From contig CAJTPS010000011.1 in the NCBI GenBank assembly GCA_910578555.1, positions 75,282 through 139,281 of the forward strand: a stretch of 64,000 nt of DNA, given 5' to 3'. Below, in pieces: positions 17,101 through 25,162 of this stretch. Position 1 is the first letter of the stretch. The number at the start of each line of letters is the position of its first letter. Source of the stretch: an uncultured Lachnospiraceae bacterium (GTDB lineage Bacteria > Bacillota > Clostridia > Lachnospirales > Lachnospiraceae). The position numbers and the translations under genes are program-made. Under the pieces are notes generated by a model. The model made no database searches. It saw only the letters and a program-made list of their open reading frames with translations, and was not told the origin of the DNA.

Positions 17101-18749
17101 CGGGGATCACGGAGGTAAATTCCTTAAGTCCGCATTATCTGTGTCCGAAATGCCACTATTATGATTTTGATTCCGAGGAAGTGAAGGCTTACGGGGGCGG
17201 CGCCGGCTGCGATATGCCGGATAAGAACTGTCCGGTCTGCGGAACGCCGCTTGACAAAGAGGGCTTTGATATTCCCTTCGAGACGTTCCTTGGATTTAAG
17301 GGGGATAAGGAGCCGGATATTGATCTGAACTTTTCCGGAGAATATCAGAGTAAGGCGCATAAATATACGGAGGTAATCTTCGGCAGCGGACAGACTTACC
17401 GGGCGGGAACGATCGGTACGCTGGCGGACAAGACCGCATTCGGTTATGTGAAAAATTATTACGAGGAGCGCGGCCGGCATAAGCGGGTCTGTGAGATCAA
17501 CCGGATCGTCACGGGCTGTACGGGGATACGCAGGAGCACCGGGCAGCATCCGGGCGGTATCGTGGTACTGCCGGTGGGGGAGGATATCAATTCTTTCACG
17601 CCGGTACAGCATCCGGCGAATGATATGACGACGGATATTGTCACCACGCATTTTGATTACCATTCGATCGACCATAACCTGCTGAAACTTGACATCCTGG
17701 GGCATGATGATCCTACGATGATCCGTATGTTGCAGGATCTGACAGGAATCGATCCGGTAACCATTCCGCTGGACGATAAAGGGGTTATGTCGCTTTTCCA
17801 GGATACGTCTGCACTCGGGGTTACCCCGGATCAGATCGGCGGCTGCAAATTGGGCTGCCTCGGTATTCCTGAGTTCGGCACGGAGTTCGTAATCCAGATG
17901 GTTATCGATGCGAAACCGAAGTGCTTCACCGATCTGGTGCGTATCTCGGGTCTGTCCCACGGCACGGATGTGTGGCTGGGCAACGCGCAGACGCTGATCG
18001 AAGAGGGCAAGGCGACGATCTCCACGGCGATCTGCTGCCGTGACGATATCATGATCTACCTGATGCAGAAAGGCGTAGAGCCGTCGCTGTCCTTTACAAT
18101 CATGGAGAGTGTGCGTAAGGGGAAAGGGCTGAAGGACGAGTGGATCACGGCGATGACCGAGAACGGGGTGCCGGAATGGTACATCGGGTCCTGCAAGAAG
18201 ATCAAGTATATGTTCCCGAAGGCACATGCGGCGGCATACGTCATGATGGCATGGCGTATCGCCTACTGTAAGATCAATTACCCGTTGGCCTATTACGCGG
18301 CCTATTTCAGCATCCGCGCTTCGGCGTTCTCCTACGAGATCATGTGCCAGGGGCAGCAGCATCTGGAAAATATGATGGCGGATTATAAGCGCAGAAGCGA
18401 CGAACTTTCCAAGAAAGAGCAGGATACCCAGAAGGATATGAAGATCGTGCAGGAGATGTATGCCAGAGGATTCGAGTTTGTGCCGATCGATATTTTTACG
18501 GCGCAGTCGAGGCTGTTCCAGATTGTGGACGGGAAGCTTATGCCGTCTTTAAGCAGCATAGACGGTCTGGGAGAGAAGGCGGCGGATGCGATCGTGGAGG
18601 CGGCCAAAGACGGTCCGTTCTTGAGTAAAGATGATTTCCGGCAGCGCACGAAGGCATCGAAGACGGTCGTGGATCTGATGAGTGATCTTGGACTGCTCGG
18701 GAAACTGCCGGAGTCCAATCAGATCAGTCTGTTTGATTTTGTGAGCTAA
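14136..18749 (+). CDS. polC: DNA polymerase III PolC-type alpha subunit
   Basis: The replicative polymerase of low-GC Gram-positives, with built-in 3'-5' proofreading. It has 1537 residues: an N-terminal domain, a Gly/Ala-rich linker (about 205-265), an OB fold (about 300-390), a split PHP domain starting ELHCHTKMSDMDG (about 408), the DnaQ-like exonuclease VVFDIETTGF (about 513) with HNAGFD and HHRAVDDAE, then the polymerase core. The four-cysteine zinc site (CPKC, CPVC) lies at about 1010-1040, followed by PDIDLNFSG with catalytic Asp pair (about 1060). AGGAGG at 14118-14123 fixes the start. It is full length and intact. Confidence 0.98.
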   Translation: MGKKFFEVFPTLKLDTGLKDLFEQVTVDKVSSTKRKDFLRIYISSDRLIQKEDVFRVEGEIIKQFFPNAAMVIKIYERFHLSAQYDPPKLMEVYRDSILLELREYSPVEYNLFKKADMDFTGDGRLLLTVEDTVLGKGKSEELIHILEKIFNERCGIAVEVQAAYKKHTVGKYKEEDEHRLAMQVAEISARAGYHGADRGDEESASGDEYITSDTQNSSAAQAPDGAVAAVSGGTGNAGGGAAGKAGMTGKTNSGGGFVSRKAPDKPFGKKTDFKRAVKRSDNPDVLYGRDFDEEAMPISDIIGEMGEVVIRGKVIGMDKREIKNERTILIYDVTDFTDTMTIKMFAHNDQVEEITGGMKPGAFVKLKGMTMMDKFDRELTIGSLTGVKKIPDFTVSRMDTSVRKRVELHCHTKMSDMDGVSEAKDIVKRAYQWGHPAIAITDHGVVQSFPDANHVWEDLWKAEKNKRREAGDPDPDKQDFFKVIYGVEAYLVDDLHEIATNDKGQDFGQDFVVFDIETTGFSPVYNRIIEIGAVKVCGGKIVDHFSAFVNPEVPIPFEIEKLTGIRDDMVVEAEKIESVLPQFLQFSEGCMLVAHNAGFDMSFIMENCDRQGIKHDFTYIDTVGMARVMLPAQAKHTLDAVAKTLGVSLLNHHRAVDDAEATAEIFVKLIVMMEKDGITTLAQINEKGKASPDIIRKLPTYHGIILAKNNVGRMNLYRLISMSHLTYFARRPRIPKSLLHEYREGLIIGSACEAGELYRALLEGKPDAEIARLVDFYDYLEIQPLGNNKFMIASDRIQNVNSMEDIMEINRKIVRLGEQFCKPVAATCDVHFLNPEDEIYRRIIMAGQGFPDADNQAPLYLRTTEEMLEEFAYLGSDKAEEVVITNTNLIADMIECMSPVRPDKCPPVIEDSDRQLTEICYNRAHELYGETLPQIVEDRLKKELNSIISNGFAVMYIIAQKLVWKSVEDGYLVGSRGSVGSSFVANMAGITEVNSLSPHYLCPKCHYYDFDSEEVKAYGGGAGCDMPDKNCPVCGTPLDKEGFDIPFETFLGFKGDKEPDIDLNFSGEYQSKAHKYTEVIFGSGQTYRAGTIGTLADKTAFGYVKNYYEERGRHKRVCEINRIVTGCTGIRRSTGQHPGGIVVLPVGEDINSFTPVQHPANDMTTDIVTTHFDYHSIDHNLLKLDILGHDDPTMIRMLQDLTGIDPVTIPLDDKGVMSLFQDTSALGVTPDQIGGCKLGCLGIPEFGTEFVIQMVIDAKPKCFTDLVRISGLSHGTDVWLGNAQTLIEEGKATISTAICCRDDIMIYLMQKGVEPSLSFTIMESVRKGKGLKDEWITAMTENGVPEWYIGSCKKIKYMFPKAHAAAYVMMAWRIAYCKINYPLAYYAAYFSIRASAFSYEIMCQGQQHLENMMADYKRRSDELSKKEQDTQKDMKIVQEMYARGFEFVPIDIFTAQSRLFQIVDGKLMPSLSSIDGLGEKAADAIVEAAKDGPFLSKDDFRQRTKASKTVVDLMSDLGLLGKLPESNQISLFDFVS

Positions 18750-18764
18750 AAAAGGAGGAAGGGT

Positions 18765-18949
18765 ATGAGAAATTACGATCGGAAGAGAATTCGGCGCGGG
18801 TGGCGAAGGAACTTGGCATAGAATATTACGATAAGGATATTATCTTCAAAACCGCTATTGCCGGCAGAACTTTGAGCCCGGCGCAGGTGCACAAGTGGGA
18901 TGAGCGGGTGCCGAAGAATTTCGGTTTCGCCCAGAGCCTGTTATTGTGA
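18765..18949 (+). pseudogene. Fragment of cytidylate-kinase-like gene
   Basis: A strong ribosome site (AAAGGAGG, 18751-18759) and ATG lead into a frame that stops early. The next frame reads SARVAKELGIEYYDKDII, which is the helix and substrate loop after the P-loop in the cytidylate-kinase-like family (usually ..GRELGIEYYDKDII..). The P-loop itself is missing and the sequence ends after about 60 residues at a TGA (18947-18949). I infer a large deletion plus frameshift. The intact family is about 200 residues. Confidence 0.7.
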
Positions 18950-19030
18950 TCCGTACGGGAGAAAAGCCGTGTGGAATCACCGGTACGGAAAGTGCCGGAG
19001 AAATTTTTCATATAAAATGGAAAAAAGTAC

Positions 19031-19059
19031 TTGCATTCTTTGCAGAAATATAATAGAAT
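19031..19059 (+). promoter_or_regulatory. Promoter of tRNA-Glu
   Basis: TTGCAT (19031-19036), a 17-base spacer and TAGAAT (19054-19059) place a start about 12 bases before the tRNA. A TATAAT overlaps at 19049-19054 but its spacing to TTGCAT is only 12. Confidence 0.65.
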
Positions 19060-19078
19060 AAGCAAGTGTCAAACAGAT

Positions 19079-19150
19079 GGCTCGTTGGTCAAGCGGTTAA
19101 GACGCCGCCCTCTCACGGCGGAAACAGGGGTTCGATTCCCCTACGAGCTG
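19079..19150 (+). tRNA. tRNA-Glu (anticodon CTC)
   Basis: Cloverleaf read by eye. The acceptor stem GGCTCGT pairs with ACGAGCT (one G-U at the end). The anticodon stem CCGCC/GGCGG encloses the loop CTCTCAC with anticodon CTC, reading GAG codons. The T arm GGGG-TTCGATT-CCCC is perfect. CCA is not encoded. It is a solitary tRNA with its own promoter and terminator. The CTC isoacceptor is the rarer tRNA-Glu; most genomes rely on TTC. Confidence 0.93.
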
Positions 19151-19180
19151 TTGACTGTTATAAACAGCCCAACCCTGAAG

Positions 19181-19217
19181 AATGCTGGAAACCATGATCT
19201 GGTTTGTGGCATTTTTT
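19181..19217 (+). terminator. Terminator of tRNA-Glu
   Basis: AATGC (19181-19185) pairs with GCATT (19209-19213), and an inner AACCA/TGGTT pair (19189-19205) extends the stem. TTTTTT follows. Confidence 0.8.
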
Positions 19218-19234
19218 GATGCCGGGAGTATCGT

Positions 19235-19393
19235 AACAGTTCAGCCTGCGCCATTCGCAAAGGCACTTTCAGTGCTTTCCCGCTGCTTCGCAGCTGACTT
19301 TGCTCATAAAAAGGCGCTCCGCTCATAGCTGATAAGTTGCATTCATTCATGCAAGCATGATTCGTCCATCTTATCAGCTATGGCTGAACTGTT
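19235..19393. repeat. Cloverleaf-like nest of perfect inverted repeats
   Basis: The outer arms AACAGTTCAGCC (19235-19246) and GGCTGAACTGTT (19382-19393) match over 12 bp. Inside are two branches. Branch one is a three-way junction closed by GCAAAG/CTTTGC (19257-19262, 19298-19303) that holds GCACT-ttc-AGTGC (19263-19275) and GCTGC-ttc-GCAGC (19282-19294). Branch two is TAGCTGATAAG/CTTATCAGCTA (19326-19336, 19370-19380). No protein gene is present. The set looks like a structured RNA or a mobile palindromic element. Confidence 0.7.
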
Positions 19394-19434
19394 GCGGAAT
19401 ATCGGGATGTTGCGGAATATCGGTAAAGTTTTCC

Positions 19435-19463
19435 TTGCAAACATTTTCAAAGAGTGTTACAAT
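19435..19463 (+). promoter_or_regulatory. Probable promoter of rimP-nusA operon
   Basis: TTGCAA (19435-19440), a 17-base spacer and TACAAT (19458-19463). The predicted start near 19470 lies about 290 bases before rimP and just before a terminator. Confidence 0.65.
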
Positions 19464-19492
19464 ACGTTATGATATAAAGGATGAGATAAAGA

Positions 19493-19517
19493 GTGGACTT
19501 GCGAGTCCACCTTTTTT
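19493..19517 (+). terminator. Leader terminator (possible attenuator) ahead of rimP-nusA
   Basis: GTGGACT (19493-19499) and AGTCCAC (19504-19510) form a perfect seven-bp stem with a four-base loop, followed by C and TTTTTT. It lies about 25 bases after the predicted transcription start, so most transcripts would end here unless the terminator is bypassed. Confidence 0.75.
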
Positions 19518-19626
19518 ATATCATAGGAAAGTGCGTCCTATGATATAAAAGGGATGCGCAGCTTCGCGCGCGGAACAAAAGCTGCGCTTGCCATAGAAGT
19601 TAGAACGCGAGAGTGTGCAAAGCGCA
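19517..19626. repeat. Palindrome cluster in rimP leader
   Basis: TATATCATAGGA (19517-19528) and TCCTATGATATA (19536-19547) are perfect 12-bp arms. Downstream, GCGCAGCTT pairs with AAGCTGCGC (about 19555-19588), and GTGTGC pairs with GCGCAC with one G-U (about 19613-19627). The leader RNA would therefore be folded almost throughout. Confidence 0.6.
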
Positions 19627-19638
19627 CTTTTGTTCTGG

Positions 19639-19706
19639 TATAGGAAAGTGCTCCGGATTTACGAGGCTGCGAAGCAGATCTCGCAAACGAGCTTTGCTCG
19701 TTTTGT
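19639..19706. repeat. Two-hairpin dispersed repeat, copy A
   Basis: It begins TATAGGAAAGTGCTCCG. Hairpin 1 has outer arms CGAG/CTCG (19662-19665, 19680-19683) and inner arms CTGC/GCAG (19667-19670, 19674-19677) around gaa. Hairpin 2 is ACGAGC-ttt-GCTCGT (19687-19701). A near-identical copy lies at 34591-34656 and hairpin 1 recurs at 55583-55604. The inner stem bases differ between copies but always pair. Confidence 0.75.
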
Positions 19707-19758
19707 TCTGCTATTGGAAATCCGGTACGTCCGGGGAGAAGGATCACGGGAGGTAGAA

Positions 19759-20265
19759 ATGTCAAAGAGAGAGACATACGAATCCAGAACTGAGCAGCTG
19801 TTATCTCCGATCACGGAGCAGTATGGTGTGGAGATCTACGATGTGGAGTATGTTAAGGAAGGAAGTGACTGGTACCTGCGCGCTTATATCGACAAGCCGG
19901 AGGGTGTGAACATTGTTGACTGCGAGAATGTCAGCCGCGCATTATCGGATGTACTGGACGCGGAGGATTTTATACCCGATGCCTATATTCTGGAAGTGAG
20001 CAGCCCGGGACTCGGCAGGACGCTCAAGAAGGACAGACATCTGGAGAAGAGTCTGGGTGAGGCAGTGGAAATCAAAACCTATAAGCCCATTGACGGGCGT
20101 AAAGAGTTTGCGGGTATTCTGATAGCATACGATGCAGACACGGTTACGATAGAGGAGCCGGAGACTGTGGGAAATGGAAACGGTGACGGGGAGAGTGAAA
20201 CCGGCATAAAGCGCATCCTGAACAGGAAAGAGGCTGCGCTTATCAGACTTGCTTTGGACTTTTAG
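19759..20265 (+). CDS. rimP: Ribosome maturation factor RimP
   Basis: The protein assists 30S subunit maturation. It has 168 residues with the N-terminal domain (ITEQYGVEIYDVEYVKEGSD), DCENVSRALSDVLD, and the signature LEVSSPGLGRTLK, then an SH3-like C-terminus. A Gly/Asn-rich loop (GNGNGDGESETG) near 145 is a lineage-specific insertion. GGGAGG precedes the ATG at 19759. It is the first gene of the rimP-nusA-rnpM-ylxQ-infB-rbfA operon and lies behind a long structured leader. Confidence 0.95.
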   Translation: MSKRETYESRTEQLLSPITEQYGVEIYDVEYVKEGSDWYLRAYIDKPEGVNIVDCENVSRALSDVLDAEDFIPDAYILEVSSPGLGRTLKKDRHLEKSLGEAVEIKTYKPIDGRKEFAGILIAYDADTVTIEEPETVGNGNGDGESETGIKRILNRKEAALIRLALDF

Positions 20266-20299
20266 GAATTTAGAAATAAACATAGGAGGATAACGGAAA

Positions 20300-21550
20300 A
20301 TGAATAAGGAATTAATGGAGGCACTGGATATTCTGGAGAAAGAAAAAGAGATCAGCAAGGAAACTCTTTTTGAGGCAATCGAAAATTCTCTGATCACGGC
20401 GTGCAAGAACCATTTCGGCAAGGCAGACAATGTCAAGGTGGAGATCGACAGGGAGACTTGTGATTTTCTCTGCTATGCGGAAAAGGAAGTCGTGGAAGAG
20501 GTAGAGGACGATGTGCTGCAGATCTCTCTGGAAGATGCGCAGGAGATCTCCAGGAAGGCGCAGCTGGGCGATATGCTTCATGTGGAGATCAAATCCAAGG
20601 AGTTTGGCCGTATTGCGACGCAGAATGCGAAGAATGTAATTTTACAGAAGATCCGCGAGGAGGAGCGGAGCGTCATCTTCAATCAGTATTATGAGAAGGA
20701 AAAGGATGTGGTGACGGGTATCGTACAGCGTCATATTGGCAGGAATATCTCCATCAATCTGGGTAAGGCGGATGCCATCTTAAACGAGAGTGAGCAGGTA
20801 AGAGGAGAGAATTTCAGACCGACCGAGAGAATTAAGGTATATATTCTGGAGGTGAAGAATACACCTAAAGGACCGAGGATTCTTGTAAGCCGGACCCATC
20901 CGGAACTGGTCAAAAGGCTGTTCGAGTCGGAGGTGACGGAGATCAAGGACGGAACGGTAGAGATCATGAGTATCGCCAGAGAGGCAGGCAGCAGAACGAA
21001 GCTGGCGGTGCGCTCCAACAATCCGAATGTGGACGCGGTGGGTGCATGTGTCGGTATTAACGGTACCAGAGTCAATTCTATTGTGGATGAATTATGCGGT
21101 GAGAAGATCGATATTGTCAACTGGGATGAGAATCCCGGTAACCTGATCCAGAATGCGCTGTCTCCCGCCAAGATCGTCGCAGTATTTGCGGACCCTGATG
21201 AGAAGACGGCGAAAGTCGTGGTGCCGGATTATCAGTTGTCTCTCGCCATCGGTAAGGAAGGACAGAACGCAAGACTGGCGGCCAGACTGACCGGTTACAA
21301 GATCGACATCAAGAGTGAGACACAGGCGAAGGATGCACCGGGCTTCCGATATGAAGACTATGTCTATGACGATGACGAGTATGATGAGGAAGACTACGGC
21401 GAGGAAGGCTATGACGAGGAATATGCGGAAGAAAATTACGAGGCCGCAGATTCTGAGGGGACCGGATACGATGAAGAAGCGTACGGGGAAAGTTATGAGG
21501 AAGAACCCGATGAAGCCGTAGAGACTGAGGAAACCGGTCAGGAGGCGTAA
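20300..21550 (+). CDS. nusA: Transcription termination/antitermination factor NusA
   Basis: NusA binds RNA polymerase and nascent RNA and modulates pausing, hairpin termination and antitermination. Order: N-terminal polymerase-binding domain (1-125), S1 domain (about 135-200, GIVQRHIGRNISINLG), KH1 (SREAGSRTKLAV-like region near 230) and KH2 (IGKEGQNARLAARLTG near 320). The last ~70 residues are an acidic Asp/Glu/Tyr-rich tail of low complexity; it is not the NusA AR repeats of enterics. AGGAGG precedes the ATG. NusA could act on the terminator in its own operon leader. Confidence 0.97.
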   Translation: MNKELMEALDILEKEKEISKETLFEAIENSLITACKNHFGKADNVKVEIDRETCDFLCYAEKEVVEEVEDDVLQISLEDAQEISRKAQLGDMLHVEIKSKEFGRIATQNAKNVILQKIREEERSVIFNQYYEKEKDVVTGIVQRHIGRNISINLGKADAILNESEQVRGENFRPTERIKVYILEVKNTPKGPRILVSRTHPELVKRLFESEVTEIKDGTVEIMSIAREAGSRTKLAVRSNNPNVDAVGACVGINGTRVNSIVDELCGEKIDIVNWDENPGNLIQNALSPAKIVAVFADPDEKTAKVVVPDYQLSLAIGKEGQNARLAARLTGYKIDIKSETQAKDAPGFRYEDYVYDDDEYDEEDYGEEGYDEEYAEENYEAADSEGTGYDEEAYGESYEEEPDEAVETEETGQEA

Positions 21551-21603
21551 GCGTGCGGCAGACAGAAGGAAGATAGATTCGGGATGACAGAGAGGACAGG
21601 ACA

Positions 21604-21888
21604 ATGGCGAAGAAGATTCCCATGCGGCAGTGTGTGGGCTGCGGCGAAATGAAAAGTAAAAAAGAGATGATGCGCGTTCTGCGTAATGAAGAGGGAGCTA
21701 TCGTCCTGGATATGACCGGCAGAAAAAACGGAAGGGGTGCTTATCTGTGCATGAACAGAGAGTGTCTGGTCAGAGCCAGAAAGAATAAAGGACTGGAGCG
21801 GTCCTTTAAGATGAGCATTCCGGAAGGAATATATGAGAATCTGGAAAAGGAGTTTGAGGAGGGCGAACGTGCAGAACAGACCGAATAA
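21604..21888 (+). CDS. rnpM: RNase P modulator RnpM (YlxR family)
   Basis: A small RNA-binding protein of the YlxR family (DUF448), shown in Bacillus to modulate RNase P. It has 94 residues with RQCVGCGE at the N-terminus, then RNGRGAYLC-like GRKNGRGAYLCMNREC and a basic patch (RARKNKGLERSFK). It lies between nusA and ylxQ as in most Firmicutes, and the next gene overlaps its last 20 bases. Confidence 0.93.
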   Translation: MAKKIPMRQCVGCGEMKSKKEMMRVLRNEEGAIVLDMTGRKNGRGAYLCMNRECLVRARKNKGLERSFKMSIPEGIYENLEKEFEEGERAEQTE

Positions 21889-22192
21889 AGATCGGGTGTT
21901 ATCTATGCTGGGTTTAGCCGCCCGCTCCAGAAATGTTGTCAGTGGCGGATTTGCGACAGAGGAAGCAGTTAAGAGAGGGAAAGCATATCTGGTTATCATA
22001 GCTGAGGATGCTTCGGATAACACCAGAAAAAAATATAGTAATATGTGTGAGTTCTATGAAGTGCCCTGTGTGTATTACAGCGTAAAAGCTATACTCGGGC
22101 ACTCTATCGGCAAGGAAGAGCGATCCTGTCTTGCTGTGACTGATCAGGGATTTGCAGATTCGATACAGAAACATTTATTAGATTCGAGATAG
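21869..22192 (+). CDS. ylxQ: L7Ae-family ribosomal protein (YlxQ)
   Basis: A 107-residue K-turn-binding protein of the L7Ae/L30e/S12e family. The core reads LGLAARSRNVVSGGFATEEAVKRGKAYLVIIAEDASDNT, followed by VPCVYYSVKAILGHSIGKEERS, both typical. The start is a GTG at 21869 preceded by GAGGAGGG, inside the end of rnpM; this overlap means translational coupling. An upstream in-frame ATG at 21833 has no ribosome site. Confidence 0.9.
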   Translation: MQNRPNKDRVLSMLGLAARSRNVVSGGFATEEAVKRGKAYLVIIAEDASDNTRKKYSNMCEFYEVPCVYYSVKAILGHSIGKEERSCLAVTDQGFADSIQKHLLDSR

Positions 22193-22207
22193 TTGGAGGT
22201 AGTGAGC

Positions 22208-25066
22208 ATGGCAAAAATGAAAGTACATGAGCTGGCAAAAGAGTTAGGCAGGCAGAGCAAGGAGCTGATCGCTTTTTTGCAGGATAAAGGATATGAAGTG
22301 AAGGTTGCGCAAAGTTCTATTGAGGATGAGGCGATCGGACTGGTGAAGAAACAGTTCGGCGGCGATGGGAAGCCGCAGGATAACGGGCAGAAGACGGATG
22401 CGAAAGCGGCGGCTGATACCGAAGCTAAGACGAAAGCGGCGGAGTCTGTGAGAACGGAAGCAGAACCGAAGAACAACGGGGTGGAAAGCGCAAAAGAGCC
22501 TAAAGCGCCGGCAAAATCCGTAAAACCGGACGAACGGCCGAATCAGCCCAGACCGGCCAGACCGGACGGGCAGGCCAGAACTGAGCAGCCTAAGAAGAAA
22601 AAGATTATCTTCGTGAGTAATCCGCATAATTCCAAGATGCCGGGGCAGGGACAACGTCCGGCGCAGGGCGGCGGTAACCGCGGCAATGACAGAGACAGAA
22701 GACCCGCGGGAAACGGCGGACGTCCGGTACAGGCACAGAATATGCCGCATAAGATTATCCGGCCGACGCAGAAACCGATTCCGGTGACTGCAGAACCCTA
22801 TGAGGTGCGCCAGAGACAGCAGCAGGAGCGCAGGATGGAGCAGCGCCAGCAGGAGAAGCGGGAACGTGAACGGGAACGCGAAAACATGGCGAATGCGCAG
22901 GCAAACAGACCGCAGCAGGGACAGGAGAGAACAGGAAGTGCAGGAGAAAATCGCAGACCTGAAGGCCAGAACAGGCCGGCTTATAACAACAATCAGGGCG
23001 ATCGCAGGAATAGCGGCGCTGGTGCGGGCGGTAACCGCGGCGCGGGTAATTTTGACCGCACTCCGAGAAGCGGCGGCGGGCAGGACAATCGATTCCGGAA
23101 GAATAACAATCAGAAGGACTTTGTGCCCGAGACGCCTGTCAAGGACGTGGAGAAGCACAGGGATGACGAGAAGCGCAGAGCAAATCAGGAGCGGGATAAA
23201 CGCTCGAAGAAAGATCTGATCTATGAAGAGGATGATGCAGCAGTAAAGAACCGCAATAAAGCGGGCCGCTTCATTAAGCCGGAGAAGAAGGCGGAATCGG
23301 CAGCAGAAGAACAGATCAAGGTGATTACGGTTCCGGATTCGCTGACGATCAAGGAACTGGCTGATAAGATGAAAGTGCAGCCTTCCGCGATCATCAAAAA
23401 GCTCTTTTTACAGGGACAGATTGTGACGTTAAACTCGGAGATCAGCTTCGAAGATGCCGAGAGCATAGCGATCGAATATGAGATTATCTGTGAGAAAGAA
23501 GTGAAGGTCGATGTGATCGAGGAACTGCTTAAGGAGGATGAGGAAGACGAGGCTTCCATGGTAAGCAGACCGCCGGTTATCTGTGTCATGGGACACGTTG
23601 ACCATGGTAAGACTTCCCTGCTTGACGCGATCCGTAAGACGAATGTGACGGATAAAGAGGCCGGCGGCATCACGCAGGCGATCGGTGCGTATACGGTTAA
23701 GGCGAACGGACAGAGCATTACCTTCCTGGATACGCCGGGACACGAGGCGTTTACGGCGATGCGTATGCGCGGCGCCAACTCTACGGACATCGCGGTTCTG
23801 GTAGTCGCGGCGGACGACGGTGTTATGCCGCAGACCATCGAGGCGATCAACCATGCCAAGGCGGCGGGAATCGAGATCATTGTAGCGGTCAATAAGATTG
23901 ATAAGCCGAGTGCAAATATTGATCGTGTGAAACAGGAAATGACAGAATATGAACTGATTCCGGTAGACTGGGGCGGGTCTACAGAGTTTGTTCCGGTATC
24001 CGCGAAATCAGGAGAAGGCATTGAGAATCTGCTGGAGACGATTCTGCTGACGGCCGAAATTATGGAATTGAAGGCGAATCCGAACAGAAATGCCAGAGGT
24101 CTGGTGATCGAGGCGGAGCTCGACAAGGGACGCGGTCCCGTGGCCACCGTGCTGGTGCAGAAAGGTACGCTGCATGTGGGCGACTTTATATCCGCAGGCG
24201 CAAGCCATGGCAAGGTAAGAGCCATGATCGACGACAAGGGCAGACGTGTGAAGGAGGCGGTGCCTTCCACACCGGTGGAGATCCTGGGTCTGTCCGATGT
24301 TCCCAGTGCGGGAGAAGTATTTATCGTACACGAAAATGACAAGAGCGCAAAATCCTATGCAGAAACTTATAAAGCGCAGCATAAGGAGGAGATGCTTGCA
24401 GATACTAAGACAAGAATGTCTCTGGACGATCTGTTCAGCCGGATTCAGGAGGGTAATCTGAAAGAACTGAATCTGATTGTGAAAGCGGACGTTCAGGGTA
24501 GTGTGGAAGCTGTCAAACAGAGTCTGATGAAGCTGTCCAATGAGGAAGTCGTGGTAAAATGTATCCACGGCGGCGTAGGCGCGATCAATGAGTCGGACGT
24601 TTCCCTTGCTTCCGCATCCTCGGCGATTATCATCGGCTTCAATGTCAGACCGGATTCCACCGCGAAGGCGGCGGCAGAGCGCGAAGGCGTGGACGTGCGG
24701 CTGTATAAGGTGATCTATCAGGCGATCGAGGATATCGAGGCGGCGATGAAGGGCATGTTAGATCCGATCTTCGAGGAGAAGGTGATCGGTCATGCGGAAG
24801 TACGTCAGATCTTCAAGGCATCGGCGATCGGTAATATCGCAGGTTCTTACGTGCTGGACGGTGAGTTCCAGAGAGGCTGTAAGATCCGGATCACCAGAGA
24901 AGGCGAGCAGATCTATGAAGGCGAACTGGCATCCTTAAAGCGCTTCAAGGACGATGTGAAGGAAGTTAAGGCAGGATTCGAGTGCGGTCTTGTATTCGAC
25001 GGATTTGATAAGATGCAGGAGCTTGATATCGTTGAGGCGTATATCATGGTAGAAGTGCCCAGATAA
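22208..25066 (+). CDS. infB: Translation initiation factor IF-2
   Basis: The GTPase that brings fMet-tRNA to the 30S subunit and joins the subunits. It has 952 residues. An IF2N domain opens the protein (KVHELAKELG), then a long disordered Lys/Gln/Arg-rich linker (about 55-340) and a second IF2N (LTIKELADKMKVQPSAIIKKL). The G domain starts near 460: GHVDHGKTS (G1), DTPGHEAF (G3), NKIDKP (G4). The C-terminal domains II-IV are complete. The ATG at 22208 has GGAGG at 22195-22199; the TTG at 22193 is rejected. Confidence 0.98.
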   Translation: MAKMKVHELAKELGRQSKELIAFLQDKGYEVKVAQSSIEDEAIGLVKKQFGGDGKPQDNGQKTDAKAAADTEAKTKAAESVRTEAEPKNNGVESAKEPKAPAKSVKPDERPNQPRPARPDGQARTEQPKKKKIIFVSNPHNSKMPGQGQRPAQGGGNRGNDRDRRPAGNGGRPVQAQNMPHKIIRPTQKPIPVTAEPYEVRQRQQQERRMEQRQQEKRERERERENMANAQANRPQQGQERTGSAGENRRPEGQNRPAYNNNQGDRRNSGAGAGGNRGAGNFDRTPRSGGGQDNRFRKNNNQKDFVPETPVKDVEKHRDDEKRRANQERDKRSKKDLIYEEDDAAVKNRNKAGRFIKPEKKAESAAEEQIKVITVPDSLTIKELADKMKVQPSAIIKKLFLQGQIVTLNSEISFEDAESIAIEYEIICEKEVKVDVIEELLKEDEEDEASMVSRPPVICVMGHVDHGKTSLLDAIRKTNVTDKEAGGITQAIGAYTVKANGQSITFLDTPGHEAFTAMRMRGANSTDIAVLVVAADDGVMPQTIEAINHAKAAGIEIIVAVNKIDKPSANIDRVKQEMTEYELIPVDWGGSTEFVPVSAKSGEGIENLLETILLTAEIMELKANPNRNARGLVIEAELDKGRGPVATVLVQKGTLHVGDFISAGASHGKVRAMIDDKGRRVKEAVPSTPVEILGLSDVPSAGEVFIVHENDKSAKSYAETYKAQHKEEMLADTKTRMSLDDLFSRIQEGNLKELNLIVKADVQGSVEAVKQSLMKLSNEEVVVKCIHGGVGAINESDVSLASASSAIIIGFNVRPDSTAKAAAEREGVDVRLYKVIYQAIEDIEAAMKGMLDPIFEEKVIGHAEVRQIFKASAIGNIAGSYVLDGEFQRGCKIRITREGEQIYEGELASLKRFKDDVKEVKAGFECGLVFDGFDKMQELDIVEAYIMVEVPR

Positions 25067-25162
25067 CATATTAGAACAGGCGTTATGATATGAGAGATCC
25101 GGGTGGAAAGGGTGTTGCTGTCCGGTTTGAGGCCGTGCAGTGACGAAGAGGTTTACTGGATA

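Noticed and set aside
17124..18362. Long antisense reading frame inside polC
   Set aside because: It mirrors the codon bias of polC, has no ribosome site and shows no domain; the same holds for other long antisense frames, for example 49070-49930 and 47621-48853.
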